DNA of 64,000 bases, taken from positions 25,095-89,094 of the forward strand of contig NZ_RXIZ01000008.1 in NCBI RefSeq assembly GCF_003987855.1, given 5' to 3'. This document shows, in pieces, positions 28,593-38,348 of the stretch. The first letter of the stretch is position 1; each line of letters opens with the position of its first letter. The DNA is from Hyphomicrobium sp. GTDB taxonomy: Bacteria; Pseudomonadota; Alphaproteobacteria; Rhizobiales; Hyphomicrobiaceae. The notes beneath the pieces were generated by a model. The model ran no database searches and was not told where the DNA came from. It saw nothing but the letters and a program-made list of their open reading frames with translations. The position numbers and the translations under genes are program-made.

Positions 28593-29636
28593 CTAATCTG
28601 GGTCCGCACGTGGCCCAGTGTGATTTTGGGCGACGGGCGATGGCGAGCCTGTCCCTGCTCCGGCGGGTTTCTGCGGCTCTGCCCCGCCCCCATCGTCATC
28701 ATCAAGGCTGCCGGGCGTAGCCTCACGCGCGAGCAAAATCGATGCGCCTTTGATTACCACTCGGGTACCGGCCTCAAATCCGCTTTTGACAAGAAATCCC
28801 TCTTGGACCGGCGCCTCCAGAGATACTTCCTTGCGCTCATATTTTCCTGGACCCATTTTGACATAGCACCAGGACTTGCCTGCGTAGACTACGATGGCGG
28901 CACTCGGAATGACGACGCCGGCGGGGCTTTCGGGATTATCGGCAATGACACGTGCCCGATCTCCGATGCGCAGGCCTGGGCCGGCCTTGATCAAGCCAAG
29001 AAATGATACGCCAGGCATCGCGACGTTACCTGACGGAGCGGCCCACATTTCGTCGACCTTCGTCTCCTGACCTCCTCGCAACGGCACCACGCGGACGTTC
29101 TGGGGAATGCCATTCGCGGTGTCTGAAAAATCCAGGCGAAGAATTGCACGCGACCCATCGGCGATATCGCTCATCAATGCCTGTCTCGACTCCGCATTCA
29201 GGAACGGCGCCTTGTCACCCCATGTCTGCCGAAGTCGTGTGAGTGCCAGCCGCAACGCCGATGCGTCAATGCCTTCTTGCCGTACCGCGTTCTCGACCAT
29301 CTGTTTGGACAGCATCGTTGAAGCTCTAAAGCGTTCGAGCTGTCCTCGGCTGAAGTTCTCGGAAACCGTGGCGGATCGAATGTCCGCATCGAGCTGCAAC
29401 AGGCCGTCTGGATTGAGAACAGTCGCGATGCCCTCAAGCTTCTGGGCATCTGACGCTTTCGCGAGGGGAACGGCGAGTACCGGCGGCGGCGATACGTTGC
29501 TGGGCGCGTCGTCGTCGCGGCCGGCCGCCTCTTCGGAAAACGACGGAATTGCATCGCCGAACCAGAAGCTAGCGATGAGCGCGCAACCAAATATTGAAAT
29601 CGCCGCTTTCACTCGACGTCCGATCCGCCATTTCAA
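28593..29636 (-). CDS. RND pump periplasmic adaptor (atypical)
   Basis: This is the probable membrane-fusion partner of the pump at 25434. The 347-residue protein has an N-terminal anchor or signal (ISIFGCALIASFWFG). A helical region (about 80-150), a beta-barrel region, and a distal domain (GDRARVIADNPESPAGVVIPSAAIVVYAGKSWCYVK) typical of adaptors follow. The lipoyl half-motifs are weak, and the tail is a 40-residue Pro/Gly/Asp-rich extension not usual for the family. Confidence 0.75.
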   Translation of the reverse strand: MKWRIGRRVKAAISIFGCALIASFWFGDAIPSFSEEAAGRDDDAPSNVSPPPVLAVPLAKASDAQKLEGIATVLNPDGLLQLDADIRSATVSENFSRGQLERFRASTMLSKQMVENAVRQEGIDASALRLALTRLRQTWGDKAPFLNAESRQALMSDIADGSRAILRLDFSDTANGIPQNVRVVPLRGGQETKVDEMWAAPSGNVAMPGVSFLGLIKAGPGLRIGDRARVIADNPESPAGVVIPSAAIVVYAGKSWCYVKMGPGKYERKEVSLEAPVQEGFLVKSGFEAGTRVVIKGASILLAREATPGSLDDDDGGGAEPQKPAGAGTGSPSPVAQNHTGPRADPD

Positions 29637-29897
29637 TCACTTAGATCGGGAAATTTTCTCCCGTAAGGCGGGAAGAATGCTCCATGAAGGCAAGATCCGC
29701 TAGCACTTTTTTAGGCAAAAGCGGGGTTAGAAGGCATGGGTCCGGGGTAAATGGCCCATAAGCGATCGCGGTCGCCAGCTGCTGCTTTGCATGCCCGCTA
29801 GCTGACCTGGAGTTTTCCCTCCAGCCTCAACCTCCGCTCTGTCGTTAACCGAACAGAATTGGCCGACTGAATGAAGCCTTGAACCCTCCATCCGGCT

Positions 29898-30815
29898 CTA
29901 AGGGACTTGTCCCTCACGGATCTGCTTGAGGAGAGTTCGTGCCGGGGCATAAGTGGTCGTCGCGGAGTTAAGTTCTCTTGCGCTCTCCAGAACATACTCA
30001 CCGTGCCCGCGGTCGAGAAGGTCCGTTGCCCGCAAGAATGGCCCAAGCTTGCCGAGCTGCGTGACATCCGCAAGCTCGCCCTTCCATGTGACGGGCTGTT
30101 TTATCACTTGCTTCTTCCATATTGCGCCGTCGGAGCTTTCCAAACTCAATTCGAGTTCGTCGGGAGCACCGGCCAGTGAAAAAATCGCCTCGCGGTTGCA
30201 TTCCTTTCCGCTGTCGGCGGGACACACGATGACTCTTGCAACCTGCTTACCATTGGAGGTGGCGGTCAACGTGAATGGAGGCTTGCCGCCGGACCATCCA
30301 AGCCACAGCGGCGCCGCGCTATCACGAGAGATGATGAGCGGACGCCGCACGTGGGGAAGCACCGTAAGCGGATCGTCACCGCCGCGAGAGACGGCGTTCT
30401 CAAATTTTACGTTGTCCTCGGATGACGATGCGACCCAACGGTAGGCCGCAACGAGACGTGGCCAGAGGGCCTGTAACATTGGCCAATTTTGATTAGGTAA
30501 CTCTTGGTGCTCTGGATCGAGCTTGATGACATTGTCGCCACTGACCAAGACGTCGATGAACGTCGATTTTCGATCGGCTTTGCTGTCGAAAGCAATGGTA
30601 TCGCCTTCGTAGATTATCTCGCTCTCCCGGACAGCAAGGGAACGCCCATCGCGCTCGATCGTGAACGGGAAGCTACCCTCAACCTTACCGCGCGGCGCGA
30701 AATCGACGATTATGCCGACGACTGTTTTGGGCGCTCCGGCCCCCATAATAAGCGAGAGAAAAAACGGTGCCACGCACATCGCGATAGCGCCCACCACTTG
30801 CTTCGCTCGATGCAT
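29898..30815 (-). CDS. Periplasmic FecR-like protein
   Basis: The 305-residue product begins with a signal peptide (AIAMCVAPFFLSLIMGAGA). A FecR-type beta domain follows (about 24-100), seen as FAPRGKVEGSFPFTIERDG, then IYEGDTI and VIKLDPEHQELP. The remaining 200 residues contain two beta-rich segments and a C-terminal helical part (EYVLESARELNSA). It starts one base after the CHASE2 stop, so the two are expressed together. Its role is probably signal or surface sensing together with the CHASE2 protein; this is inference. Confidence 0.65.
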   Translation of the reverse strand: MHRAKQVVGAIAMCVAPFFLSLIMGAGAPKTVVGIIVDFAPRGKVEGSFPFTIERDGRSLAVRESEIIYEGDTIAFDSKADRKSTFIDVLVSGDNVIKLDPEHQELPNQNWPMLQALWPRLVAAYRWVASSSEDNVKFENAVSRGGDDPLTVLPHVRRPLIISRDSAAPLWLGWSGGKPPFTLTATSNGKQVARVIVCPADSGKECNREAIFSLAGAPDELELSLESSDGAIWKKQVIKQPVTWKGELADVTQLGKLGPFLRATDLLDRGHGEYVLESARELNSATTTYAPARTLLKQIREGQVP

Positions 30816-30816
30816 G

Positions 30817-32253
30817 TCACGCTTCCCCGGGTTCGTGCCTTGTTCGCATGAGGGCGCGAATGCCCTTTCCCTTGTACCAATCGATGGCAATTTCGAGGAG
30901 AGACTCGATCGCCAAGAATACGGCAAGCAGCCCGAGTGACTTGCTCAATACATTCACCGCATCCGCAGCGCTAAGGTAGATGTAGGGCGATACGAGAAAC
31001 CAACCGTAGCTGAAAGCGAAGATAATTATGGCGGCCGGAAGCGCGCGAAAGGTTTTAGCAACCGATATATAAATGATGCCGAGAAGGAGAGCGAGGATCG
31101 CCCTTGAAATGTGGCGCGGAGGGACGTCCAGAACGACAGGCGCGACGGCGACCGAATTCGCGATTACCGCAACGCCAGGCAATACTCCCAGCGGCGTTTC
31201 AAACTTGTCCGGCCCGTAGCTTGCGCCCACTAGAACGACTCGGTCCGCGAACGCGCTCGGAGCGACCTGTTCGTCGTGCACTTCGTCAAGAACGCTCGTA
31301 GCGCGTACGCGCTGATAGCGAAGCTCGTTGGCGGAAAGCCAATCCGATATCCGAGTTTGCGATGGTCCGCCGATTATGAAGGGAACGAGTTCGGCATAAG
31401 CGGACTCATTGACGGGCCAGGACTTCTTGCATTCACCAGTAGCAGGAAGATCAGTCTTGCCGTGGCGACCGAGAAACGCTGAAAGGCACGCCATTCCCGC
31501 AGCGTCCTTATCCGCTAGCGCGGTTGCGACTAGAGCCGGCGAAGGCAGCAACAACGGCTCCCCATTCCGACAGACGCCCTCCCAAAGTCGCGCACTGCGA
31601 ACGACGCCATCGCCGTCTGGCGAAAAGACGCTTGCGACCCAGATGATGTTTGCTTTGCCGGCCGAACTCTCAAATATCGTACGGGGCTTCTCGGCGGCCG
31701 GCTTACCCTCTGGCAGCTTGCCAGCTGGCGGGGTGGCCTCTGGCGGAGGACACTTCTTGTAGCTCTCGCACTCGCCGTCCCGGCACGGGATCGGCTCGAG
31801 TGAACGTGTAAGGAGCAACGGCGGCGCATCTTGCGGGTAAGCCGCCAGAACCTTTTTTAGTTGCTCGTCTCCGGCGTCCGAAGCATCTCCCGAAAGATCG
31901 AAGTCGATAAAGATCAACTTTGGCTTTTTTGTTCTGAGTTTTTCGATGAGCGCGGCGATCTGATCGCGGGGGGTGGTCCGCGTGACCGAACTCCATTTCT
32001 GGATGGCCGCGTCATCAACGTCGACGAGGGTGACCGCCAGCCCCTTCGTCGACTTTGCGCGGCTGTCAGCGGTCGCCCGAAGCTGGTTATCATATCCTAT
32101 GTTGACGTCGAACAATTCGGGAATCTTGCTGAGTGTCTCGCGATCGAAGTGGAAAGCGGCAAATATAGCCAGTGCACCGGCAACGGCCGTTGCGAGCCCA
32201 ATGGGCAGGTTGGATACAAGCATCTCCAAGGAAAAACGCCCCTCTTCCGACAT
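30817..32253 (-). CDS. CHASE2-domain membrane protein
   Basis: The 478-residue protein has an N-terminal transmembrane helix (about 12-35) and a large periplasmic CHASE2 sensor domain (about 70-370; VTLVDVDDAAIQKW, PKLIFIDFDLSG, ADRVVLVGASY). Three or four C-terminal membrane helices follow, with only about 20 residues after them. The usual cytoplasmic kinase or cyclase output domain is missing, so it must act through another protein. The ATG at 32253 has GGGAGG upstream. It is transcribed with the FecR-like gene and divergently from the caspase. Confidence 0.85.
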   Translation of the reverse strand: MSEEGRFSLEMLVSNLPIGLATAVAGALAIFAAFHFDRETLSKIPELFDVNIGYDNQLRATADSRAKSTKGLAVTLVDVDDAAIQKWSSVTRTTPRDQIAALIEKLRTKKPKLIFIDFDLSGDASDAGDEQLKKVLAAYPQDAPPLLLTRSLEPIPCRDGECESYKKCPPPEATPPAGKLPEGKPAAEKPRTIFESSAGKANIIWVASVFSPDGDGVVRSARLWEGVCRNGEPLLLPSPALVATALADKDAAGMACLSAFLGRHGKTDLPATGECKKSWPVNESAYAELVPFIIGGPSQTRISDWLSANELRYQRVRATSVLDEVHDEQVAPSAFADRVVLVGASYGPDKFETPLGVLPGVAVIANSVAVAPVVLDVPPRHISRAILALLLGIIYISVAKTFRALPAAIIIFAFSYGWFLVSPYIYLSAADAVNVLSKSLGLLAVFLAIESLLEIAIDWYKGKGIRALMRTRHEPGEA

Positions 32254-32367
32254 GCCCCCTCCCTTTGATGCCGCCAGCCGCGAAAACCTGCGTCTGCTGA
32301 GCGTCGTGGTCGTTGAGTTCAATAATGGCTCTCTTTATCATTTGTTAGTGTCGACGGGGAACAGCGC
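32254..32367. promoter_or_regulatory. Divergent promoter region
   Basis: This 114-bp gap separates the starts of the CHASE2 gene (minus) and the caspase gene (plus). Both promoters must lie here or inside the 5' ends of the genes. AT-rich stretches such as AATAATGGCTC and TTATCATTTGTTAG are visible, but I cannot define -35/-10 boxes with confidence. Confidence 0.5.
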
Positions 32368-35300
32368 ATGCGCATTCAGCCTCATTTAATTGGCGCAGCC
32401 TTTCGGAGCGCCCTTTTTTTCTTGGTCTCGATCAACATTGCCGAGGTCTGCTCGGCCGAGACGCCCCACGCCTCTTCGATCCTCAGAGGACTGATTGCAT
32501 CTGGCTGCCTCGCTCCGTCTCAAACCGACCCCACGACGGCTGAACTCGGTTCCGCGATTTCAAACTGTCCGCCAATCGATCCGGTGTTCAGAATTGAAAG
32601 TTTGACGAACACAGCCAAGATCAATCGAGTTTCCGCCGACGACAAATGCTCTATCATCGCGACCGCAAGCGAGGATAAAACGGCTCGCGTTTATCGCGGC
32701 GACGGCACGCTACTCAGCATTCTTCGACCGCCGATCGGGCCTGGAAACGGCGGAAAGCTGCGCGCGGTAGCTGTCTCACCCGATGGGAGGTTGGTGGCGA
32801 CCGGGGGTTGGGACGTGGCCGTAGGAAGCACACAGGCCCAACAAATTTCGGGCGCGACAATGAACAATGGGGTCTACATTTTCGACGCTCAAAGCGGCAG
32901 CTTGGTGAAGCGCATCGAGAATTTTCCTTACGACATCAAAAATCTCGTGTTTTCATCCGACGGCAAACGCCTAGCTGTTACCATGGGGGGTAATGTCTAT
33001 GTCTTGGACACCGAAGGTTTCAAACCGATCTTCCACGACGGCAGCCTCGAGGATATGCCATACGGCGTTGCGTTTGGCCCTGACTACACGCTCTACGTTG
33101 CGAGTTTGGACGGCTCGATCCGCAAGTACAATCCGAAGGGCCGTCTGGTCCTTGCCCGTCGCTTCAACAGACTGGGTCGGGTATACGGCCTCGTGGCCGA
33201 TCCATCCGGCCGATACTTGCTGACGTCGTCGATCGATGTCGCAGGTGCGATCTATTTCGATGCAGCCACGCTGAAAATCATCGGTCAGCTTAATCCAACG
33301 GGGTTGACCACCACGCCATTGGGTATTCTTGCCGGCACTATCGATGGCAATGTCGCCGGCGGGGGCGCTTGGATCGACAGCCGAACAGGCGTCGGCATTC
33401 TGCGCATTTGGCACCCTTCACAGACCTATACCGACTTCGAACTGCACAATGACAGTGTTGCAGCCATCACCGGGTGCGGGTCGGGTTTTGTGTTCGCAAC
33501 GTACAGTCAGACCCTGACGCGTATCGATGCGGAAGGCAAAATCCAATGGAAGCTTCAGTCGGCGAACTACAGCGCATACGAAAAGAAGGGCAAAGCGTTT
33601 CTTGTTTCTAAGGATGGTCGCCGAGTGTGGTTCGGCCTTGGGCGCGGCGCCGAGGATCCCGTCGAATTCGACCTCGCCAATGAGCGGCTTTTCAAAAGCC
33701 CCGTCGCGGGAGACGGCTTGTTTCCTGCTGTCGACAACGTGCTGCCCGTGACCGGCTGGGATGCATCAGGCGATCCAAGGCTAGGCTCGCTGCAGCTTTA
33801 TCACGAGACGGATGAAACGTTCCGCTCTATGGCGCAACTACCGAACGGAGGCGGCTTTGTACTTGGCTCCGAATTTCAACTGTGGGCATACGATCAAACT
33901 GGCAAGGTTGTCTGGCGGGTCAAGCCGCCTGCACCGGTGCACGGCGCCAACATTACGCGCGACGGCCGGCTGCTTGTCGCTGCTTACAATGATGGCACGA
34001 TAAGATGGCATCGCCTGACGGATGGCGCGGAGCTTTTGGCGCTCTATCTCGATCGCAAGACGCTAGCGTGGATCGCATGGACACCCACGGGTTATTTCAT
34101 GTCATCACCCGGAGGCGACAATCTCGGCGGCTGGCAAATCAATCGCGGATTTCATCAATCAGCCGATTTCTTCCCCATGTCGCGTTTTAGAGACCGCTTC
34201 TATCGCCCGGATATCGTCAAGCTGGTATTGGCGAAACTGGACGAGAGAGCCGCCATTGAAGCTGCGAACGCCGCTTCCGACCGCAAGCCGGCGCCGCTCA
34301 ATCCCGACGTGTCCGAGCAGCTGCCGCCGGTGATCGCGATAACATCGCCGATAGACGGATCCCTTGCGCAGCCAGGGACCGTTTCTGCCAACTACGAACT
34401 TCGGTCACCATCCGGCGATCCTGTGAATTCAATAGAAGTGCTGATCGATGGCCGGCCCATCGACGTAAAGCAAACGCCCCCGCAAGCAACAAGTTCTGGT
34501 GCCACCGTCCTCGGTAAAATCGATATCCCCCTTCCTCAAACTGCTTACGGCAAGATCGAAATTGGCCTGATCGCACAGACGCCAAATCGAAGAAGCGCAG
34601 TCGCAAAAATCGCTCTTCAAGTGAATGCGCCGCAATCAGACGATCTGAAGCCCTCGTTGTTCGCTCTCGTCGTCGGTATCAGCAATTATCAGGCGTCCGG
34701 TATTCAACCGCTTCAGTACGCTGCCAAGGATGCGCAGGATTTTCGAGATCTTTTGCAACGCCAGGCAAACGGGCTCTATGGGGCAGTTGAAGTCAAGATG
34801 CTCACTGATCAGGGCGCCAAAACAGGAATGATCAAGGAGGGTCTTCAATGGCTCGCTGATCAGGTCACGCGGCACGACGTCGGTGTCGTTTTTCTCGCCG
34901 GGCACGGCGAGACGGATTCCCGCAATCGCTTCTGGTTTCTGACCGCCGACACCGATAAGGCGCACCTCGCTGCAACCGCGTTATCGAAAGAGGATATCGA
35001 CGTTACGCTGCAATCCTTGCGCGGGCGCGTGGTTGTATTCCTCGACGCCTGCCATGCGGGTAACGCTGCATCCGATCAAGGAGAAGGTTCGGTCGATACG
35101 AACGCACTTCTCGGAGAGTTGTCGGCAACGGGCCAAGACATGGTGATCTTCTCCTCCTCGAGCGGCCGGGAGGTCTCCTACGAAAGCCCGGACTGGAAGA
35201 ATGGCGTCTTCACCAAGTCGGTGATCGAGGCTATCGCCGATGGGAAGGCCGACCTCTTCAAAACCGGCCGCATAACGTCGTCTCTGCTTGACGCCTACGC

Positions 35301-35397
35301 TGCGAAGCGCGTCGGCGATCTCACGGGCGGACGTCAGCATCCTTTGATGTTCCGCCCTCGCGATTCCGCCGACTTCGATATCGCTGTGGTGCGATGA
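32368..35397 (+). CDS. Exported caspase-like protease with WD40-like repeats
   Basis: The 1009-residue protein starts with a signal peptide (SALFFLVSINIAEVCSA), so the enzyme is predicted to act in the periplasm or outside. Residues about 80-600 form WD40-type beta-propeller repeats (VAVSPDGRLVATGGWD, YDIKNLVFSSDGKRLAVTMG). A short Ig-like region follows (about 650-740). A peptidase C14 caspase domain comes last (about 765-1000) with an intact His846 (FLAGHGETD) and Cys895 (VVFLDACHAGN). GGGGA lies seven bases before the ATG. The propeller probably binds a partner or surface ligand. Confidence 0.87.
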   Translation: MRIQPHLIGAAFRSALFFLVSINIAEVCSAETPHASSILRGLIASGCLAPSQTDPTTAELGSAISNCPPIDPVFRIESLTNTAKINRVSADDKCSIIATASEDKTARVYRGDGTLLSILRPPIGPGNGGKLRAVAVSPDGRLVATGGWDVAVGSTQAQQISGATMNNGVYIFDAQSGSLVKRIENFPYDIKNLVFSSDGKRLAVTMGGNVYVLDTEGFKPIFHDGSLEDMPYGVAFGPDYTLYVASLDGSIRKYNPKGRLVLARRFNRLGRVYGLVADPSGRYLLTSSIDVAGAIYFDAATLKIIGQLNPTGLTTTPLGILAGTIDGNVAGGGAWIDSRTGVGILRIWHPSQTYTDFELHNDSVAAITGCGSGFVFATYSQTLTRIDAEGKIQWKLQSANYSAYEKKGKAFLVSKDGRRVWFGLGRGAEDPVEFDLANERLFKSPVAGDGLFPAVDNVLPVTGWDASGDPRLGSLQLYHETDETFRSMAQLPNGGGFVLGSEFQLWAYDQTGKVVWRVKPPAPVHGANITRDGRLLVAAYNDGTIRWHRLTDGAELLALYLDRKTLAWIAWTPTGYFMSSPGGDNLGGWQINRGFHQSADFFPMSRFRDRFYRPDIVKLVLAKLDERAAIEAANAASDRKPAPLNPDVSEQLPPVIAITSPIDGSLAQPGTVSANYELRSPSGDPVNSIEVLIDGRPIDVKQTPPQATSSGATVLGKIDIPLPQTAYGKIEIGLIAQTPNRRSAVAKIALQVNAPQSDDLKPSLFALVVGISNYQASGIQPLQYAAKDAQDFRDLLQRQANGLYGAVEVKMLTDQGAKTGMIKEGLQWLADQVTRHDVGVVFLAGHGETDSRNRFWFLTADTDKAHLAATALSKEDIDVTLQSLRGRVVVFLDACHAGNAASDQGEGSVDTNALLGELSATGQDMVIFSSSSGREVSYESPDWKNGVFTKSVIEAIADGKADLFKTGRITSSLLDAYAAKRVGDLTGGRQHPLMFRPRDSADFDIAVVR

Positions 35398-35475
35398 ACT
35401 CCAGGATTTAGGAACGAAATGCAATGCCGCAGTGGCCGAGGTGAATGTGGCGATCCATTCTGATCATCGCCGACT

Positions 35476-36372
35476 TTAGCGCTTTCGGCCGGACTTTCGC
35501 GAAGCACCGAGCAGCTCGCCGACAAGTGGGTTGGGAAACTTCCTATCTCGGGTGATCGCGTAAAATCGCTCTTGCAGTCCGGGAATTCGGCAGCGCTCGA
35601 CGAGAACCCTCGATTTGAGTTCGCCCCTCACCACGACGGGAGGAACGACAGTCAAAGCCGGGCGTGCAATCGCGAGGAGTCGCAGCATCGACATATCATC
35701 AACTTCGGCAACGATAACGGGCTCAATCTTATGCTGTGCCATGAGTTGATCGAAGGCGACGCGGATGTTCGAGTTTGCGGACGGAAGGATGACGGGAAAC
35801 TCCGTCAGTGCATCCGGAAATTTGAGGGGAGCGCGACCTTCGGACGTACGACCGATCAGACTTACATTTTCGCTGTGCAACAGCGTACTGTGCCAACCGG
35901 TTTCGGCGTCGTGAGGCGCGGGCAGGTTGGACAGCACGATGTCCAGAGTATGGTCTCTGAGTTGGGTCAGCAATTCTGACAACCCCCCGGACTTCAACTC
36001 TATCTCGACCTCCATCCGTTCATAAAGCGGGCGCAAAAATTCGATCTGGAAGTTTCTCGACAACGTCGCAATTGACCCGATTTTCACGGACAGAGCACGT
36101 TTGCCTGTCTTTTTTCCGAGGGCTTGCGAAAGCTCTTCGCCCGTCCGGAAGATGATATCGCAATGATCTAAGACCAGCCGCCCCGTCTCGGTCAGAATAA
36201 GCTTCCGGCTATCCCTTGTGAATAACGGTCCGCCGCACCGGTGCTCAAGTTCTTTCAGTTGGGTCGAGAGCGACGAGGGAGAGACGTTCAATCGAGCCGC
36301 AGCGCCGGTCAGGCTTCCGACCTGAGTGATCATCCAAAAGTAGCGCAAATGATGGAAGTTTAAGGTCAGCAT
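35476..36372 (-). CDS. LysR-type transcriptional regulator
   Basis: The 298-residue protein has the N-terminal helix-turn-helix (FHHLRYFWMITQVGSLTGAAARLNVS) and a substrate-binding domain. The N-terminus resembles the NhaR-like branch of LysR proteins. It is divergent from cysD, with a 144-bp gap that contains AT-rich promoter-like sequence. By position it should regulate the cysD to ccr genes and possibly dabBA; the effector is unknown. Confidence 0.9.
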   Translation of the reverse strand: MLTLNFHHLRYFWMITQVGSLTGAAARLNVSPSSLSTQLKELEHRCGGPLFTRDSRKLILTETGRLVLDHCDIIFRTGEELSQALGKKTGKRALSVKIGSIATLSRNFQIEFLRPLYERMEVEIELKSGGLSELLTQLRDHTLDIVLSNLPAPHDAETGWHSTLLHSENVSLIGRTSEGRAPLKFPDALTEFPVILPSANSNIRVAFDQLMAQHKIEPVIVAEVDDMSMLRLLAIARPALTVVPPVVVRGELKSRVLVERCRIPGLQERFYAITRDRKFPNPLVGELLGASRKSGRKR

Positions 36373-36516
36373 CTCAGTTCTGTTTTTCCGAATGATCCGT
36401 TTTAATAAGTGTATTTTTCCGCTTCCGTCAACTTCGCTAACGTGACGTCCGTCTCGATGGGCCCCGGCTAGGGCGGCGCAACGGGCGACTTTCGAGGCAG
36501 CGGGACGGAGACAGCC

Positions 36517-37422
36517 TTGGCCAAAGCCTTTGACTATCTAAGCGCGCTCGAGGCAGAAGCGATTCACATTCTCCGCGAAGCCGCCGCGCAGTTTAGGAGC
36601 CCCGTACTTCTCTATTCCATGGGGAAGGACTCAACCGTGCTTTTGCATCTGGCGCGGAAAGCGTTCTGGCCAGCACCCTTGCCATTTCCATTGCTGCACG
36701 TCGACACAACGTGGGAGTTTCGGGAGATGATCGATTTCCGAGAGCGGCTGGCTCAACGCGGCGACGTGAAGATCATCACGCACATCAACAGAGAGGCACT
36801 CGCAAAGGGCATCAATCCGTTCGACTACTCGCCTTCGATCTACACGCAGGTGATGAAAACAGAAGCGCTGAAGCAAGCCCTTTCTGCGCACGGCTTCGAT
36901 GCCGCTCTTGGTGGTGCGAGACGCGACGAGGAGGCCAGTCGCGCGAAGGAGCGGGTCTTCTCGTTTCGCTCAGAGGGCTACCAATGGGACCCCCGCCATC
37001 AACGACCGGAAATGTGGAATTTACTCAACGGCCGACTTGGCCGTGGAGAGACGGTACGCGTATTCCCGCTCTCGAATTGGACGGAAAAGGATGTGTGGTT
37101 CTACATCGGGCGCGAACAGCTCGATGTCGTCCCGCTCTACTTCGCATCAGTACGTCCGACTCTTCTTCGAGATGGTCAAATCCTCGTAGTTGATGGTCCG
37201 GGCATGGTCCTTCGGCCCGATGAGGAAATCCAGCACCGTAGAGTTCGATTCCGCACTCTTGGATGCTGGCCCAATACTGCAGCTGAGATCTCGGACGCGA
37301 CCAACGTGGAAGAATTGTTAGCCGAACTCATACAGTCGAGGTCGTCCGAAAGAAGGGGCCGCCTTATCGATCATGACGAGATCGGCGCCATGGAAGCAAA
37401 AAAACGCGCGGGCTACTTCTGA
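36517..37422 (+). CDS. cysD: Sulfate adenylyltransferase subunit 2 (CysD)
   Basis: CysD makes adenosine phosphosulfate from sulfate and ATP, normally with the GTPase CysN. The 301-residue protein has the PP-loop motif ([14 protein letters not shown], about 33-47) and the CysD signature [15 protein letters not shown] (about 131-145). It ends with KKRAGYF, as in the family. It starts at TTG. No cysN or cysNC follows; the next gene is a DUF6671-type protein that overlaps it by one base. Either cysN is elsewhere, or this copy has a different role. Confidence 0.88.
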   Translation: MAKAFDYLSALEAEAIHILREAAAQFRSPVLLYSMGKDSTVLLHLARKAFWPAPLPFPLLHVDTTWEFREMIDFRERLAQRGDVKIITHINREALAKGINPFDYSPSIYTQVMKTEALKQALSAHGFDAALGGARRDEEASRAKERVFSFRSEGYQWDPRHQRPEMWNLLNGRLGRGETVRVFPLSNWTEKDVWFYIGREQLDVVPLYFASVRPTLLRDGQILVVDGPGMVLRPDEEIQHRRVRFRTLGCWPNTAAEISDATNVEELLAELIQSRSSERRGRLIDHDEIGAMEAKKRAGYF

Positions 37423-38327
37423 TGTCCAAAAGAGAGGCACGACATGATGACAACTCCCACTCCTTCTGGTCCGCGCCGTCTCGTTCCCACCCTTATCGCG
37501 ACTGCATTCCGGCACTTGCGACCATGCACAAGAAGGAACGCGCGATTGCACCGCCATTCAAACGCCTTCTCAGCTTGCCCGTCATCACGTGCGATGCGAT
37601 CGATACCGATGCCCTAGGTACATTTACTGGCGAGATTGCGCGCCGGGGGTCGATGAGAGATGTGGCTGGCCAGAAAGCCCGTCTCGCATGCCGCATATCC
37701 GGACGGCGACTGGGAATTGGCAGTGAGGGAAGTTTCGGCCCTCACCCTTATATTCCCTTTGCAGCCGTCGATCATGAACTTATCGCTTTCCACGACCGCG
37801 AGCTCGGCACAACGATTTGCGAGAGCGTTCTGTCGCTTCGAACCAATTTCCTCCACCTCGACTTGAATGAGTCGTCAGATCTCGATGACTTCTTGGAGCG
37901 CATCGGATTTCCGGAGCACGCCGTCGTCGTTGGACGAGCTGATGGCTCGGCGCCGTGGATCAAGGGTGTGCAGACGCGCCGCGACCTTGACATTGCGATC
38001 AGGCGAAGCGCCGAACAGGACGGCGGAAGCACTATTCGCGTTTCGACGGACATGCGCGCGCATGTAAACCCGACCCGTATGTGCATCATCAGAGCTGCGG
38101 CGACGCGGCTGGCACAGCGCATCAAGGTGCTCTGCCCCATCTGCGCCGCACCAGGTTTTGGCATCGTTGATTGGAAGCGTGACGTACCCTGTTCGGAGTG
38201 TGGCGCGCCGACGGAAAGAATTGCTGCGAAGGTTCTTGGATGCGCACGTTGCAGCTATCGCCAAGTGGAACCCGTTCGAAGGGCACCCTTAGCAGATCCC
38301 AAATACTGCTCGGCATGCAACCCCTGA
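37422..38327 (+). CDS. DUF6671-like zinc-ribbon protein
   Basis: The 301-residue protein matches my recollection of DUF6671: a conserved N-terminal half (ERAIAPPFKRLL, GSFGPHPYIPFAAVDHELIAF) and a C-terminal zinc ribbon with four CxxC pairs (CPIC, CSEC, CARC, CSAC). Its stop-start overlap with cysD suggests one functional unit. Function is unknown. The family name is from recognition and should be confirmed by a profile search. Confidence 0.7.
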   Translation: MSKREARHDDNSHSFWSAPSRSHPYRDCIPALATMHKKERAIAPPFKRLLSLPVITCDAIDTDALGTFTGEIARRGSMRDVAGQKARLACRISGRRLGIGSEGSFGPHPYIPFAAVDHELIAFHDRELGTTICESVLSLRTNFLHLDLNESSDLDDFLERIGFPEHAVVVGRADGSAPWIKGVQTRRDLDIAIRRSAEQDGGSTIRVSTDMRAHVNPTRMCIIRAAATRLAQRIKVLCPICAAPGFGIVDWKRDVPCSECGAPTERIAAKVLGCARCSYRQVEPVRRAPLADPKYCSACNP

Positions 38328-38348
38328 CGTCAACTGACGAGACTAACG

